Below, piece by piece: positions 1 to 9,034 of a DNA stretch of 37,712 bases (position 1 is its first letter; the number at the start of each line of letters is the position of its first letter). Source of the stretch: Bacteroidia bacterium (GTDB lineage: Bacteria; Bacteroidota; Bacteroidia; Bacteroidales; Azobacteroidaceae); NCBI GenBank assembly GCA_025996865.1, contig BNTV01000039.1, positions 1-37,712 on the forward strand, given 5' to 3'. The notes beneath the pieces were generated by a model. The model saw only the letters and a program-made list of their open reading frames with translations, did not search any database and had not been told where the DNA came from. The translations under genes were made by a program, and so were the position numbers.

Positions 1-33
1 GAGCAGGTTTCTTTTAAAACAAATTAATCGCAT

Positions 34-198
34 GAAAAAAATATTGATTTTTCTTTTTGCTTCATTAATTTTAGCAATCTCGTCCGATAATGCAAAAGCA
101 GCCGGTGAGGATTCTATAAAAACGTTTATTAATGGTATCAACTATCATGGAATTAGCGACAACAAAATGATTGACAGGCGCTTCCATTTTCCATAGTT
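34..198 (+). pseudogene. 5' stub of a secreted-protein gene
   Basis: An ATG at 34 opens a 54-residue frame that starts MKKILIFLFASLILAIS, a clear signal peptide (two Lys, hydrophobic core), followed by about 30 ordinary residues and a TAG at 196-198. It overlaps the 3' end of the kelch gene on the other strand, which is not a normal arrangement. The simplest reading is that only the start of this gene remains and it is joined to the truncated 3' end of the kelch gene somewhere around 100-170. An assembly join would look the same. The product of the full gene cannot be recognised. Confidence 0.45.
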
Positions 199-1504
199 TG
201 GTTACGTTTAAATCGGGCAGATTCACCTGATATAAATCATAGTAATTTTGGGGTGATAAAGATTGTAAACCGCTGTTGCTTCCATGGCCTCCAAAAAGAA
301 GAATCCGGTTTTCATCAATTACCCCCAATCCGCTTAAATAACGCGGAGTGATACTTTGTTTATCGTTATTAAGGTATTGTGAAATTTCCCAGTTTCCGGT
401 TTCAAATGAATATTTATTTACGGTATTCTTATATTTGTGCTGCCCATATCCTGCGAACAAATAAAGGCAATTTTCTTTCTGCGAAACAAACCGGTTATGA
501 TGCCAGTATTCACTGCCAAATTCCCTCATGCCGGTATTGTTCCATGATTTATCTTTAGAATCGTATGTAGCTATACTCCGAGGTTCCCTATTCTGAAAAC
601 AATAGGAATAGTAAGTGCTGTCTCCCGGATTGTAAATCATTTGATTGGGTCCCCTGCTATGAACAAATCCGGATGAATTTTGATTATGGACAAGTCTGTG
701 AGCAGGGATGTTGTAAATATAAAAATTCCTTCTGTCGGCAACGGCAATCGCTTTTTCATCAGGATTGTATGCAACTTGAGGATTCTTTAAAGTCTTAAAA
801 CTGATTTCTTTATTCCAAAAAGCATGATCGTCCAAGATCCATTTGGGATTTTCGACTTTGGCAAAACCGTTTTTCAGTTCATCATAAACTCCGTTTTCAG
901 CATGTTTTGAAAGTTTCCAGTAGTAAATCTCATCTCCCTTGATACTGTTGATACGAATATCTTTGATCGTTGTTTTCGGGACGTCGCTTGTTTGAAACGG
1001 AGGATAATCGCATCTTCCGAAAATAATGTTTACATTTTTGAAATTATTTAATGATGAAACCACCGGGGAAAATGTCTTTTCTCCAATGGCGATATTCAAC
1101 GAATTATTTTTTATATCCATTTGAATGGAAAAGGGAAAAAATGAAGAAAATTTATTGCTTATTTCAGATAATAGACACTCAGCCAATATTTTGTCTTCGG
1201 AATATACCACATTTACTTTTTCCGGGTCAACTACAAAATCTATATGATGTTCATCCTCTCCAATAATACGAAAGATGTACCCAAAATTATATTCGGAGGC
1301 AGATTGAAAAAGCACATTGAAAGACAACGAAAAGCCGTTGGAAAATGAAAAAGCCTTTGAGGGCGATAAGTTTAAACTTGTTCGCCTTTCTTGCACTACC
1401 TCAAACGAACTGAATTCAAGACCGTATCTTAAATTTTGAGCAGTAGCAGATAGAGCGTTAAATAATAAAAGGTAAAAAACTATCAATATACTAAATGTCT
1501 TCAT
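71..1504 (-). CDS. Secreted LamG/kelch-repeat protein, 3' end probably lost
   Basis: Residues 1-22 are a signal peptide ending in SATAQ, so the product is exported. Residues about 25-215 look like a LamG/concanavalin-type beta sandwich. From about 240 there are kelch-like blades, with phrases such as LYLFAGYGQHKYKNTVNKY and ILLFGGHGSNSGLQ that mark beta-propeller repeats. The last about 12 residues (RILTGCFCIIGRDC) are Cys-rich and unlike the rest. They are the antisense of the signal peptide of the stub at 34-198, so the true C-terminus is probably missing. Kelch propellers of this kind bind proteins or glycans, but no substrate can be named. A strong promoter ends 4 bases before the ATG. 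Confidence 0.7.
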   Translation of the reverse strand: MKTFSILIVFYLLLFNALSATAQNLRYGLEFSSFEVVQERRTSLNLSPSKAFSFSNGFSLSFNVLFQSASEYNFGYIFRIIGEDEHHIDFVVDPEKVNVVYSEDKILAECLLSEISNKFSSFFPFSIQMDIKNNSLNIAIGEKTFSPVVSSLNNFKNVNIIFGRCDYPPFQTSDVPKTTIKDIRINSIKGDEIYYWKLSKHAENGVYDELKNGFAKVENPKWILDDHAFWNKEISFKTLKNPQVAYNPDEKAIAVADRRNFYIYNIPAHRLVHNQNSSGFVHSRGPNQMIYNPGDSTYYSYCFQNREPRSIATYDSKDKSWNNTGMREFGSEYWHHNRFVSQKENCLYLFAGYGQHKYKNTVNKYSFETGNWEISQYLNNDKQSITPRYLSGLGVIDENRILLFGGHGSNSGLQSLSPQNYYDLYQVNLPDLNVTKLWKMEAPVNHFVVANSMIVDTINKRFYRILTGCFCIIGRDC

Positions 1505-1508
1505 ACTG

Positions 1509-1539
1509 CAAAGGTAAAATTTTTCTTAAAAGAAACAAA
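1509..1539 (-). promoter_or_regulatory. Bacteroidota-type promoter of the kelch gene
   Basis: On the minus strand TTTG (1539-1536) is followed after 19 bases by TACCTTTG (1516-1509), matching the Bacteroidota -33/-7 form TTTG-N19-TAnnTTTG. The -7 box ends 4 bases before the ATG at 1504, so the transcript would be leaderless or nearly so. Confidence 0.7.
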
Positions 1540-1646
1540 AATAAAGAATAAGAAAATTTTTGTGGAAAAATGTGCTTATTTGCTTATTATTTTATTTATG
1601 CACAAGCTTTTACTATGCTTTTATTTTTATTTCCAAAATAATCATG

Positions 1647-1654
1647 TAACTTTG
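1647..1654 (+). promoter_or_regulatory. -7 box of recF
   Basis: TAACTTTG fits TAnnTTTG and ends 4 bases before the recF ATG at 1659. No clear TTTG is seen at the expected -33 position. Transcription would start at or beside the start codon. Confidence 0.55.
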
Positions 1655-1658
1655 CATT

Positions 1659-2756
1659 ATGATTATCGACCGCATCTCCATGCTAAATTTTAAAAATATA
1701 GAAGAAGCCGAATTGTCGTTTTCTCCTAAAATGAATTGTCTTTTTGGTAATAACGGAATGGGAAAAACCAATTTGTTGGACGCCCTGTTTTATCTTTCTT
1801 TTACCAAAAACCATACCAATTTACTTGATAATCAGATTATTAAACACGAGCAAGAATTTTGTGTCTTACAAGGCTATTACAAAGACGGCGACACGATCGA
1901 AGAGATTTACTGCGGCATCAAACGCAAACACCGCAAGATTTTCAAACGAAACAAAAAGGAATACGAACGCATGTCGGAACATATCGGGTTGATTCCTATG
2001 GTGATGGTTTCACCTGCCGATACGGATTTGATTCAGGGCGGGAGCGACGAACGGCGGAAGTTCGTCGATATGGTTATCAGCCAGTACGATAAAAATTACT
2101 TGCGAACGCTGATACATTATAATAAGGTGTTGCAACAACGAAATTCTTTGCTACGCAATAATATGGCTGTTCCCGACGATTCTTTGTTTGAGATTCTCGA
2201 CCAACAATTAGCTGCCGACGGAATCGTGATTCATCAAAAGCGTTGCGAGTTTGTCGAAGGATTTTTGCCGGTTTTCAGAAAATATTACCAACAGATTTGC
2301 AACGAAGGCGAACCGGTTGATTTACAGTATGAATCCCAACTCTACGATTCCGACGCCGAAAAATTACTTGCTTCTAAACGACAAAGAGACAAACTTTTAG
2401 GTTATACCAGTGTAGGAATACACAAAGACGATTTCCTGTTTTTATTAGATAAGTATCTGATTCGTAAAATCGGTTCGCAGGGACAAAACAAAACCTATCT
2501 GATTGCTTTAAAATTGGCGCAGTTCAACTTCTTAACGCAAAAAGGCCATTCCGTACCGATCCTTTTGTTGGACGATATTTTTGATAAATTGGACGCCAGG
2601 CGAGTGGAACAAATCATCGCTTTGGTGGCGTGTCCCGAATTCGGACAAATTTTTATTACCGATACCAACCGGAAATATTTGGATACGATTTTGTCCGGAA
2701 TGGATCACGACTATAAATTGTTTCAAGTAGAAAACGGGAAAATCGAAGTACTATGA
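1659..2756 (+). CDS. recF: DNA replication/repair protein RecF
   Basis: RecF is an SMC-like ATPase that loads RecA at single-strand gaps with RecO and RecR in the cytoplasm. The 365 residues match the family length. Walker A GNNGMGKT is at residues 30-37, the ABC signature GSQGQNK starts at 272, and Walker B PILLLDD is at 300-306, followed by FDKLD. The N-terminus (IDRISMLNFKNIEEAELSF) is the usual RecF opening strand. The stop overlaps the start of the next gene by 4 bases (ATGA), so the two are translationally coupled. No dnaA or dnaN is nearby. The pairing with a DUF721 gene is common in Bacteroidota. Confidence 0.96.
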   Translation: MIIDRISMLNFKNIEEAELSFSPKMNCLFGNNGMGKTNLLDALFYLSFTKNHTNLLDNQIIKHEQEFCVLQGYYKDGDTIEEIYCGIKRKHRKIFKRNKKEYERMSEHIGLIPMVMVSPADTDLIQGGSDERRKFVDMVISQYDKNYLRTLIHYNKVLQQRNSLLRNNMAVPDDSLFEILDQQLAADGIVIHQKRCEFVEGFLPVFRKYYQQICNEGEPVDLQYESQLYDSDAEKLLASKRQRDKLLGYTSVGIHKDDFLFLLDKYLIRKIGSQGQNKTYLIALKLAQFNFLTQKGHSVPILLLDDIFDKLDARRVEQIIALVACPEFGQIFITDTNRKYLDTILSGMDHDYKLFQVENGKIEVL

Positions 2757-3046
2757 AACGAGTTAATACTCAACAGATTGGCAGCGTACTGGATGATTTT
2801 TTTGAACAAAATCCGACTTTAGCGGATAAATTGGCCGAAACGAGGTTGATGGATTCGTGGAATAAGGTTTTGGGTACTTCTGTTTCGCGATTTACCGATA
2901 ATCTATATATCAGAAAGCGAGTACTTTATGTTAAACTAACTTCTTCCGTTCTTAAAAGTGAATTGATGTTGTGCCGTGAACAAATGATTGGCAAATTAAA
3001 TAATCATGCAGGCCGGAACGTAATTGACAATATTATCTTTTTGTGA
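2753..3046 (+). CDS. DUF721/DciA-like protein
   Basis: This 97-residue protein has the DUF721 pattern: an N-terminal helix (IGSVLDDFFEQNPTLADKL), then ETRLMDSWNKVLG with the conserved W, then a beta-rich part (LYIRKRVLYVKLTSSVLKSE). Members of this family include DciA, which helps load or run the replicative helicase in bacteria that lack DnaC. That role is inferred from the family, not visible here. The start overlaps the recF stop, so the pair is one operon, which fits a job at replication forks. The Bacteroidota members are short, lacking the long tail of other DciA proteins. Confidence 0.85.
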   Translation: MKRVNTQQIGSVLDDFFEQNPTLADKLAETRLMDSWNKVLGTSVSRFTDNLYIRKRVLYVKLTSSVLKSELMLCREQMIGKLNNHAGRNVIDNIIFL

Positions 3047-3184
3047 CACATTCATTTTATTTTTGCACTTGTTTTGTACCTTTTCCGAAAATTTAAGTTT
3101 GTCTGAAAAATATATTTTCATAATTTGTATTAAATTTTTATATCCAACCCATTTTTCTTTATAAAATCTTAATAATTTTATTCT

Positions 3185-3192
3185 TAACTTTG
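3185..3192 (+). promoter_or_regulatory. -7 box of the HTH regulator gene
   Basis: TAACTTTG lies 25 bases before the first possible ATG (3217) and 82 bases before the preferred one (3274). The 3047-3184 stretch before it is AT-rich with no gene. Confidence 0.5.
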
Positions 3193-3273
3193 CGCCCGAA
3201 ATAGACTAATGTATTTATGTTAAAAATAAATAAATATATAGAATTAGTTATTAAATATGAATATAGTTGGATT

Positions 3274-4236
3274 ATGAATAATTTATGGTATGACAATTTT
3301 CTGGATTCTCTTTGCGAGAGATATCCTCATAAAGCCCGCTTGACCGAAGCGTTGATGGATTTATTGGCTATCGAACGCGAGGCGGTTTACCGCAGGTTGC
3401 GTAAAGACGTCTTGTTTCCTTTTCATGAAGCGGTTAAAATAGCGAAAGTCTGGAATATTTCCATCGACGCTATTGCCAACATCACAACCGGACATTCGCA
3501 TTCGTTCCGGTTGGAAACATTGAAATATATCAGTCCGGCGAAAGAAGATATAGATGCGATGAACGCTTTCGTCGATTTCCTGGACAGGTTTGCTTCTTCT
3601 CCCGATTCGGAATACATGGAAGCTACTAATATCTTGCCCCGATCCCTTTTTACGGGATTCCCGCAATTAGCTCGGTATTATATATTTAAATGGATGTACC
3701 AGTGCGGGACGGAGAATGATACTTATTCCTTTGCGCAGGTCGTTCTTCCGGAAAAGATACGCCAGATAGGAAACCGCTACTTCAATAGTATCAAGAATGT
3801 GGCAAATATAGGTTATATCTGGGATCCCATGATATTTAACTATTTGGTTAACGACATTAGATACTTTACCTCGATTTATCTGATTACCGAGGAAGATAAG
3901 GAACTGCTGAAAAGTGAACTTTTTGCTTTCTTGGACTATATGTCGGTCGTTTCGAGTAAAGGTTGTTTTCCTGAAACCGGTAAGCGGGTTAATTTATATA
4001 TTTCTCAAATCAATCTGGATACCAATTACAGTTACTTTTATTCGAAAGATATGAGGGTAAGCAAGGTAAGGACATTTATCAAGTATGAACTGTCTTCAAC
4101 GGATGTGGAAATGGCTGAAAATTTCAAGAAATGGCTGAATTTGAAAAGAAGATCTTCCATTCAGATTTCCGGAGTAGATGAATTGAAGCGGATAGAGTTT
4201 TTCATGAAGCAACGACAATTAATTGATGGTTTATAA
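3274..4236 (+). CDS. BetR-like helix-turn-helix regulator
   Basis: The protein has about 320 residues. The first 60 form a helix-turn-helix: LTEALMDLLAIEREAVYRRL, then FPFHEAVKIAKVWNISIDAI. This resembles the small group of Bacteroidota regulators with IEKEAVYRRLR cores (BetR-like) that bind DNA by the N-terminus. The rest, about 260 residues with many aromatics, is an unknown sensing or dimer domain. The frame is open to an ATG at 3217, but the added 19 residues (MLKINKYIELVIKYEYSWI) come from AT-rich leader-like DNA, and family members tend to start at MNNLWYDNFL, so 3274 is preferred. Targets are unknown. The gene stands alone, with a hairpin after it. Confidence 0.7.
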   Translation: MNNLWYDNFLDSLCERYPHKARLTEALMDLLAIEREAVYRRLRKDVLFPFHEAVKIAKVWNISIDAIANITTGHSHSFRLETLKYISPAKEDIDAMNAFVDFLDRFASSPDSEYMEATNILPRSLFTGFPQLARYYIFKWMYQCGTENDTYSFAQVVLPEKIRQIGNRYFNSIKNVANIGYIWDPMIFNYLVNDIRYFTSIYLITEEDKELLKSELFAFLDYMSVVSSKGCFPETGKRVNLYISQINLDTNYSYFYSKDMRVSKVRTFIKYELSSTDVEMAENFKKWLNLKRRSSIQISGVDELKRIEFFMKQRQLIDGL

Positions 4237-4258
4237 GTTCTGTCCGGATGATGAAAAA

Positions 4259-4280
4259 GGGCTGCCGGTGATGGCAGCCC
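4259..4280 (+). terminator. Hairpin after the regulator gene
   Basis: GGGCTGCC (4259-4266) and GGCAGCCC (4273-4280) pair perfectly around a 6-base loop, 23 bases after the regulator stop. The following bases are C and short T runs rather than a full T tract, so termination strength is uncertain. Confidence 0.6.
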
Positions 4281-4283
4281 CTT

Positions 4284-4594
4284 CCAGAGTTAAAGTTTAG
4301 ATGATGAAATTCATGTCTCTTTTAATTGCTTTTATGATTGAAATTATGCATATTTATTTTATTGACAAAGATAAGATTATGAACAGGTATCAACCAAGAT
4401 GATTTATGAAAATATATACATGGATAATATACGATTTAAAAGGAATTTGTAATGAATTGTTTAATTGGTTCAAAATTAATCATAGAAACGGATAGATTAT
4501 TCATTTTGCAAGATGAAAAACATTGCAGACATGTTTAATGGGGATTTTTTCTGTTTTTTCATCGTTTTGTGTGATTCATTAATTCACTGAAAAT
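4284..4594. other. Intergenic stretch without a gene
   Basis: About 310 AT-rich bases lie between the hairpin and the next promoter. I see no frame with coding character, no RNA fold and no repeat in it. Confidence 0.5.
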
Positions 4595-4625
4595 TGTTTT
4601 TTTCGATTATTGTTTAGTACCTTTG
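4595..4625 (+). promoter_or_regulatory. Promoter of the anchored-protein gene
   Basis: TTG (4595-4597), 20 bases, then TACCTTTG (4618-4625) gives a good Bacteroidota promoter. It predicts a 5' leader of about 75 bases before the ATG at 4706. Confidence 0.6.
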
Positions 4626-4705
4626 CTTATCCAAAGAAAAAATATTTGTTTTGCGAAATTTTTTCATTGGCGAAATTCGATAATTGAGACAAAAATATAT
4701 GAATT

Positions 4706-5263
4706 ATGAGTAATGCACCCTATTTAAAAAACAGAAAAAAACAGAAAAAAATCCGGAATAGTATTCTTGGTATTGCTCTTCTGTTGATAGCAGTATTGAC
4801 TGTGGGGATTTTTACATTCAGGAATTATCCCAATAACAAAGAAGACATGGCTCTTTCGATGAACGATGCGTACGTGTGTGACACGGCAGATTCGAACTAC
4901 ATTCCTCAAGCGAAGTCCTTATTATTCCATCCTCAGAATAATGCTTCAGACCGAATTCCGTCCGGAAAAGTCTATTATCAAGGTGAAAATGGGAGATTGG
5001 AAAGTTTCATCAACAGAGATAATATCGGAATTCGTGAAGAATTAACCAGTTATGATGAAAAAGGAAATACAGTAGATAAATTGGAAATAGGTTATATCTG
5101 CGATACTACCCGGCATTTGAAATGTGCGGTAATTTTCAAAAACAAGATTTCTATTTATGAAACGAAATTATCCGCTGATAATAAAAATGAAGACATTGTA
5201 ATTGAATATTTGATTTCACCACAAATGAAATTTTCCAGAGGGAAAACTTATACAAAATTGTAA
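4706..5263 (+). CDS. Membrane-anchored protein of unknown function
   Basis: The 185-residue product starts with a very basic segment (KNRKKQKKIRN, residues 8-18), then one membrane helix at about 20-39 (SILGIALLLIAVLTVGIF). The remainder would lie outside the inner membrane. It is hydrophilic and beta-rich, with GKVYYQGENGRLESF and YDEKGNTVDKLEIGYI suggesting short beta-hairpin repeats. I recognise no family. It has its own promoter and stands just before pyrG on the same strand, with 67 bases between that contain a separate pyrG promoter, so it is probably a single-gene unit. Confidence 0.65.
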   Translation: MSNAPYLKNRKKQKKIRNSILGIALLLIAVLTVGIFTFRNYPNNKEDMALSMNDAYVCDTADSNYIPQAKSLLFHPQNNASDRIPSGKVYYQGENGRLESFINRDNIGIREELTSYDEKGNTVDKLEIGYICDTTRHLKCAVIFKNKISIYETKLSADNKNEDIVIEYLISPQMKFSRGKTYTKL

Positions 5264-5295
5264 ATTAAAATTGATATTATTCCAAGAAAACTTCG

Positions 5296-5303
5296 TACCT
5301 TTG
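5296..5303 (+). promoter_or_regulatory. -7 box of pyrG
   Basis: TACCTTTG lies 27 bases before the pyrG GTG. A TTG at 5271-5273 is 22 bases upstream, slightly longer than the usual spacing. Confidence 0.55.
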
Positions 5304-5330
5304 TTCGCTTAATAGCAAACTTTATTTTAA

Positions 5331-6935
5331 GTGGCAGAAACTAAATATATTTTCGTTACAGGCGGCGTAGTTTCCTCCTTAGGCAAAGGAATTGTAGCGG
5401 CGTCTTTAGGTAAACTCTTGCAAGCGAGAGGTTTTCGGGTAACTATCCAAAAATTTGATCCCTACATCAACATTGATCCGGGAACTTTGAATCCCTACGA
5501 ACACGGTGAATGTTATGTAACCATCGACGGTCACGAAACCGATTTGGACTTAGGACATTACGAGCGTTTTCTGAACATCACTACAACCAAAGTGAACAAT
5601 GTAACCACCGGACGGATTTACCAAAATGTGATTGATCGCGAGCGAAAAGGTGATTTTCTTGGGAAAACCGTTCAAGTAGTGCCTCATATCACCGACGAAA
5701 TCAAACGCAATATCCGGCTTTTGGGAAATACCGGCGAATATGATTTTATCATTACCGAAATTGGCGGTACGGTGGGCGATATAGAATCTTTACCTTATAT
5801 TGAAAGCGTTCGCCAACTGCGTTGGGAATTGGGAAAAAACTGTCTGTGCGTGCATTTGACTTATGTTCCCTATATCTCGGCAGCTAAAGAAGTAAAAACC
5901 AAGCCGACACAACATTCGGTTAAGATGCTCCAGGAACAAGGAATTCAACCTAATATCTTGGTACTCCGGACCGAAGAAAAATTATCGGAAAGTATATGTC
6001 ACAAGGTTGCTTTATTTTGCAACGTGGACGAAGACGCTGTAATTCAATCCTATGATGTACCAAGCATTTATGAAGTTCCTTTGGTGCTGGCGCAACAGAA
6101 AATGGACGAGATTGTACTCCAGAAAATGGGAGTGACAAATGAAAAAAAATTGAAGTTGGATGCCTGGAAAGATTTCCTGAACAATATGCAAACCGCAGAA
6201 AAAACGGTTACAATTGGTTTGGTGGGAAAATACGTCGAACTTCCCGATGCCTACAAATCCATCACTGAATCTTTGCTGCAGGCAGCGACTTATCATTACC
6301 GGAAATTGAATTTGGAATTGATTCATTCCGAGAAAGTTACCGAAGATAATGTCGAAGAGTTACTTTGTGGCTTAGATGGCGTTCTGGTTGCACCGGGTTT
6401 TGGCCAGCGAGGTCTCGAAGGTAAATTCATCGCGCTCAAATATGCCCGTGAGCACAACAAACCGACTTTCGGGGTATGCCTGGGAATGCAATGCATGGTT
6501 ATCGAATTTGCCCGTAATGTCTTGGGATTGAAAGACGCCAATTCTACCGAAATGGATATTTCCACGCCCTACAAAGTGATCGACTTAATGGAAGAACAAA
6601 AAAATTTGACGATGATGGGCGGCTCCATGCGTCTCGGCGCTTATGCTTGCAAACTTGAAAAGGATTCGATAGCCTATAAGGCTTATAATAATGACCTTAT
6701 CCTTGAACGTCATCGTCACCGCTATGAGTTTAACAATAAATTCAAAGCGCAATATGAGGCAAACGGCATGAAATGTACCGGTATTAATCCGGAAACCGGT
6801 TTGGTGGAAGTGGTGGAACTTCCTGCATTGAAATGGTATGTCGGTACGCAGTATCATCCGGAATATAACTCTACGGTATTGAATCCCAATCCTTTATTTA
6901 TGAGTTTTATTGGGGCGGCGATAGAAGAGAGTTAA
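5331..6935 (+). CDS. pyrG: CTP synthase
   Basis: CTP synthase makes CTP from UTP, ATP and glutamine in the cytoplasm, the last step of pyrimidine nucleotide synthesis. The start is GTG at 5331; MAETKYIFVTGGVVSSLGKG follows at once, the canonical N-terminus with the ATP loop. The synthetase domain covers about residues 1-267, with the HTDLDLGHYERF metal/UTP region. The class I amidotransferase domain is at about 290-534, with nucleophile Cys383 in FGVCLGMQ (TGC at 6477-6479) and the His/Glu pair in YHPEYNST. The 534-residue length is normal. yidC follows 77 bases downstream, a pairing seen in many Bacteroidales. Confidence 0.97.
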   Translation: MAETKYIFVTGGVVSSLGKGIVAASLGKLLQARGFRVTIQKFDPYINIDPGTLNPYEHGECYVTIDGHETDLDLGHYERFLNITTTKVNNVTTGRIYQNVIDRERKGDFLGKTVQVVPHITDEIKRNIRLLGNTGEYDFIITEIGGTVGDIESLPYIESVRQLRWELGKNCLCVHLTYVPYISAAKEVKTKPTQHSVKMLQEQGIQPNILVLRTEEKLSESICHKVALFCNVDEDAVIQSYDVPSIYEVPLVLAQQKMDEIVLQKMGVTNEKKLKLDAWKDFLNNMQTAEKTVTIGLVGKYVELPDAYKSITESLLQAATYHYRKLNLELIHSEKVTEDNVEELLCGLDGVLVAPGFGQRGLEGKFIALKYAREHNKPTFGVCLGMQCMVIEFARNVLGLKDANSTEMDISTPYKVIDLMEEQKNLTMMGGSMRLGAYACKLEKDSIAYKAYNNDLILERHRHRYEFNNKFKAQYEANGMKCTGINPETGLVEVVELPALKWYVGTQYHPEYNSTVLNPNPLFMSFIGAAIEES

Positions 6936-6958
6936 GAGTGAAGAATTAAGAGTGAAGA
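6932..6958 (+). repeat. 14-bp tandem repeat over the pyrG stop
   Basis: TTAAGAGTGAAGAA at 6932-6945 is followed directly by TTAAGAGTGAAGA at 6946-6958, with more GAATTAAGAA after it. The first unit contains the pyrG stop codon. Such short filler repeats are common between Bacteroidota genes. Confidence 0.7.
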
Positions 6959-7012
6959 GAATTAAGAAATTATTAGAATGAACCTGTTAGGGTTCAAATG
7001 TTGGTAGAATTT

Positions 7013-8908
7013 ATGGATAAAAATACGGTTATTGGGTTTATATTAATTTTTCTTGTAGTTATTGGGTTTTCTTATTTAAACAAGCCTTCCAAAGAACAAA
7101 TCGAGGCGCAGCAAAGATATACGGATTCAATTGCGATTGTGGAGCGGCAAATGGCTCAACAAAGTCTGCAAACGACTACCGATGAATCCCTTGATGTTGT
7201 TAATTCGTCCGATTCTGTCGTTGCGGATCGTTTCACGGCGCTTTATGGTGATTTTGCAACTGTAGCTCAGGGACAGGAAGAATTTATCACTCTGGAAAAT
7301 GAATTTCTTGTTCTAAAATTATCAACGAAAGGCGGACGTATTTATTCGGTTCAATTAAAAAAATATACCAATTACGAAGATAATCCTTTGATTCTCTTTG
7401 ATAAAGACGAATCCTCGTTTTCGGCGACTTTGGTTACGACGAACAACCGGATTATCAATACGAGCGATTTGTATTTCGAAGCAGTGGCTCAAAGTCCGTT
7501 GATAACGACTTTCAGGTTGAAAGCCGGCGATGATGCCTATTTGGATTTTGTCTATAACCTGCATCCTGACGATTATATGGTTGATTTCAACATTGTTCCG
7601 CATAATTTGTACAATCATATTTCGTCTCAAACCGGTTCGTTAGACCTTCTTTGGAAACAGAAAATCCGGCAGCAGGAAAAAGGAAGAAAGTTTGAAGAAC
7701 GTTATACGCAACTGTTTTATAAATATTTAAGTGATGATGTGGAAAATCTGAAGGAAACAAAAGACGATTCCAAAGCGATTCCCAACAAACTGAAATGGAT
7801 AGGGTACAAAGACCAATATTTCTCCTCTGCGCTGATTGCCAAAGAAAGTTTCGGCGCAAGTCAATTGGATTCCAGGTATTTCAAGAGTGGTGAATATCTG
7901 AAAGATTATTCCACTTCTACCAGTGTGGATTTTGATGTCCGTTCGAATAATCCCATTCAGCTGAATTTCTATTTTGGTCCTAACGATTATAATTTGCTGA
8001 AAAATTACGATAAAACCAAGTTTGAAGGACAAGACCTCCAGTTGGAAAAATTGGTTAATTTGGGATGGAGTTTATTCCGGTCAATCAATAAATGGGTTGT
8101 TATCCCTATTTTTGACTGGTTAATCAGGAATATTACCAATGTAGGTATAGCCATTTTTCTGCTGACTTTGATTGTAAAAATATGCTTGTTCCCATTGGTT
8201 TACAAGTCATTGATGTCATCGGCCAAAATGCGGGTAATGAAACCGCAGATTGAAGCCATAACCGCCAAACATCCGGGACAGGAAAATGCGATGGTGCGTC
8301 AGCAAAAAACCATGGAATTGTACCGGCAAGTCGGCATTAATCCGATGAGCGGCTGTGTACCGATGCTTATCCAAATGCCTATTCTTTTGGCGCTTTTCTG
8401 GTTTTTCCCTTCGGCTATCGAACTGAGACATCAAAGTTTCCTTTGGGCGAAAGATTTAGCCACTTACGATGCTATCATTCAGTGGAATACATACATTCCG
8501 TTTATTTCCGATTCTTTTGGAAACCATCTCAGTCTTTTCTGTCTGTTGATGACTATTGTTAATGTTATTTATACGAAATACAATATGGATCAGACGAATA
8601 CGGGACAGGAACAGATGCCGGGCATGAAAGTCATGATGTATATCATGCCGGTTTTCATGATGTTTTTCCTGAATTCCTATTCATCCGGTTTGAATTATTA
8701 TTATTTCATTTCCACTTTGATTACGGTTCTTCAAACGATGGCTTTCCGTTACTTCCTGAATGAAAAGGCTTTGTTGGCGAAATTAGAAGCCAATAAAAAG
8801 AATCCTCCGAAAAAGAAATCGGGGTGGATGGCTCGGTTGGAGGAAGCGCAGAGAAAACAACAGGCTGCGCTTAAAGAACAGCAGAAGAAACAGGGGAAAA
8901 GGAGATAA
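7013..8908 (+). CDS. yidC: Membrane protein insertase YidC
   Basis: YidC inserts and folds inner-membrane proteins, alone or with SecYEG. The preferred start is the ATG at 7013 (MDKNTVIGFILIFLVVIG), giving 631 residues. An ATG at 6998 would add only MLVEF. TM1 is at about residues 4-20, then a large periplasmic domain to about 355 as in the Gram-negative type, then the conserved insertase core starting near LIVKICLFPLVYKSLMSSAK with Lys/Arg-rich segments, and further membrane helices. The C-terminus is a long basic tail (KKNPPKKKSG to KKQGKRR) that should contact the ribosome. The stop codon lies inside the left arm of an inverted repeat. Confidence 0.96.
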   Translation: MDKNTVIGFILIFLVVIGFSYLNKPSKEQIEAQQRYTDSIAIVERQMAQQSLQTTTDESLDVVNSSDSVVADRFTALYGDFATVAQGQEEFITLENEFLVLKLSTKGGRIYSVQLKKYTNYEDNPLILFDKDESSFSATLVTTNNRIINTSDLYFEAVAQSPLITTFRLKAGDDAYLDFVYNLHPDDYMVDFNIVPHNLYNHISSQTGSLDLLWKQKIRQQEKGRKFEERYTQLFYKYLSDDVENLKETKDDSKAIPNKLKWIGYKDQYFSSALIAKESFGASQLDSRYFKSGEYLKDYSTSTSVDFDVRSNNPIQLNFYFGPNDYNLLKNYDKTKFEGQDLQLEKLVNLGWSLFRSINKWVVIPIFDWLIRNITNVGIAIFLLTLIVKICLFPLVYKSLMSSAKMRVMKPQIEAITAKHPGQENAMVRQQKTMELYRQVGINPMSGCVPMLIQMPILLALFWFFPSAIELRHQSFLWAKDLATYDAIIQWNTYIPFISDSFGNHLSLFCLLMTIVNVIYTKYNMDQTNTGQEQMPGMKVMMYIMPVFMMFFLNSYSSGLNYYYFISTLITVLQTMAFRYFLNEKALLAKLEANKKNPPKKKSGWMARLEEAQRKQQAALKEQQKKQGKRR

Positions 8909-8924
8909 TTACCCCCCAACCCCC
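8905..8924. repeat. Left inverted repeat of the toxin-antitoxin cassette
   Basis: ATAATTACCCCCCAACCCCC matches the reverse complement of 9629-9648 at 17 of 20 positions, the outer 11 being perfect. It overlaps the yidC stop codon. The C-rich core resembles the element at 21977-22086. Confidence 0.65.
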
Positions 8925-9000
8925 TTTCAGGGATTTACCTCAATCACATGAACGGCAATAAAATAAATAGATTTTTAATGGATAATAGTGGAATTTATTG

Positions 9001-9008
9001 TAAATTTG
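9001..9008 (+). promoter_or_regulatory. -7 box of the toxin-antitoxin operon
   Basis: TAAATTTG lies 26 bases before the antitoxin ATG. No convincing -33 TTTG is seen. Confidence 0.5.
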
Positions 9009-9034
9009 CACTGTTATTTTAATTAATAAAAAAT

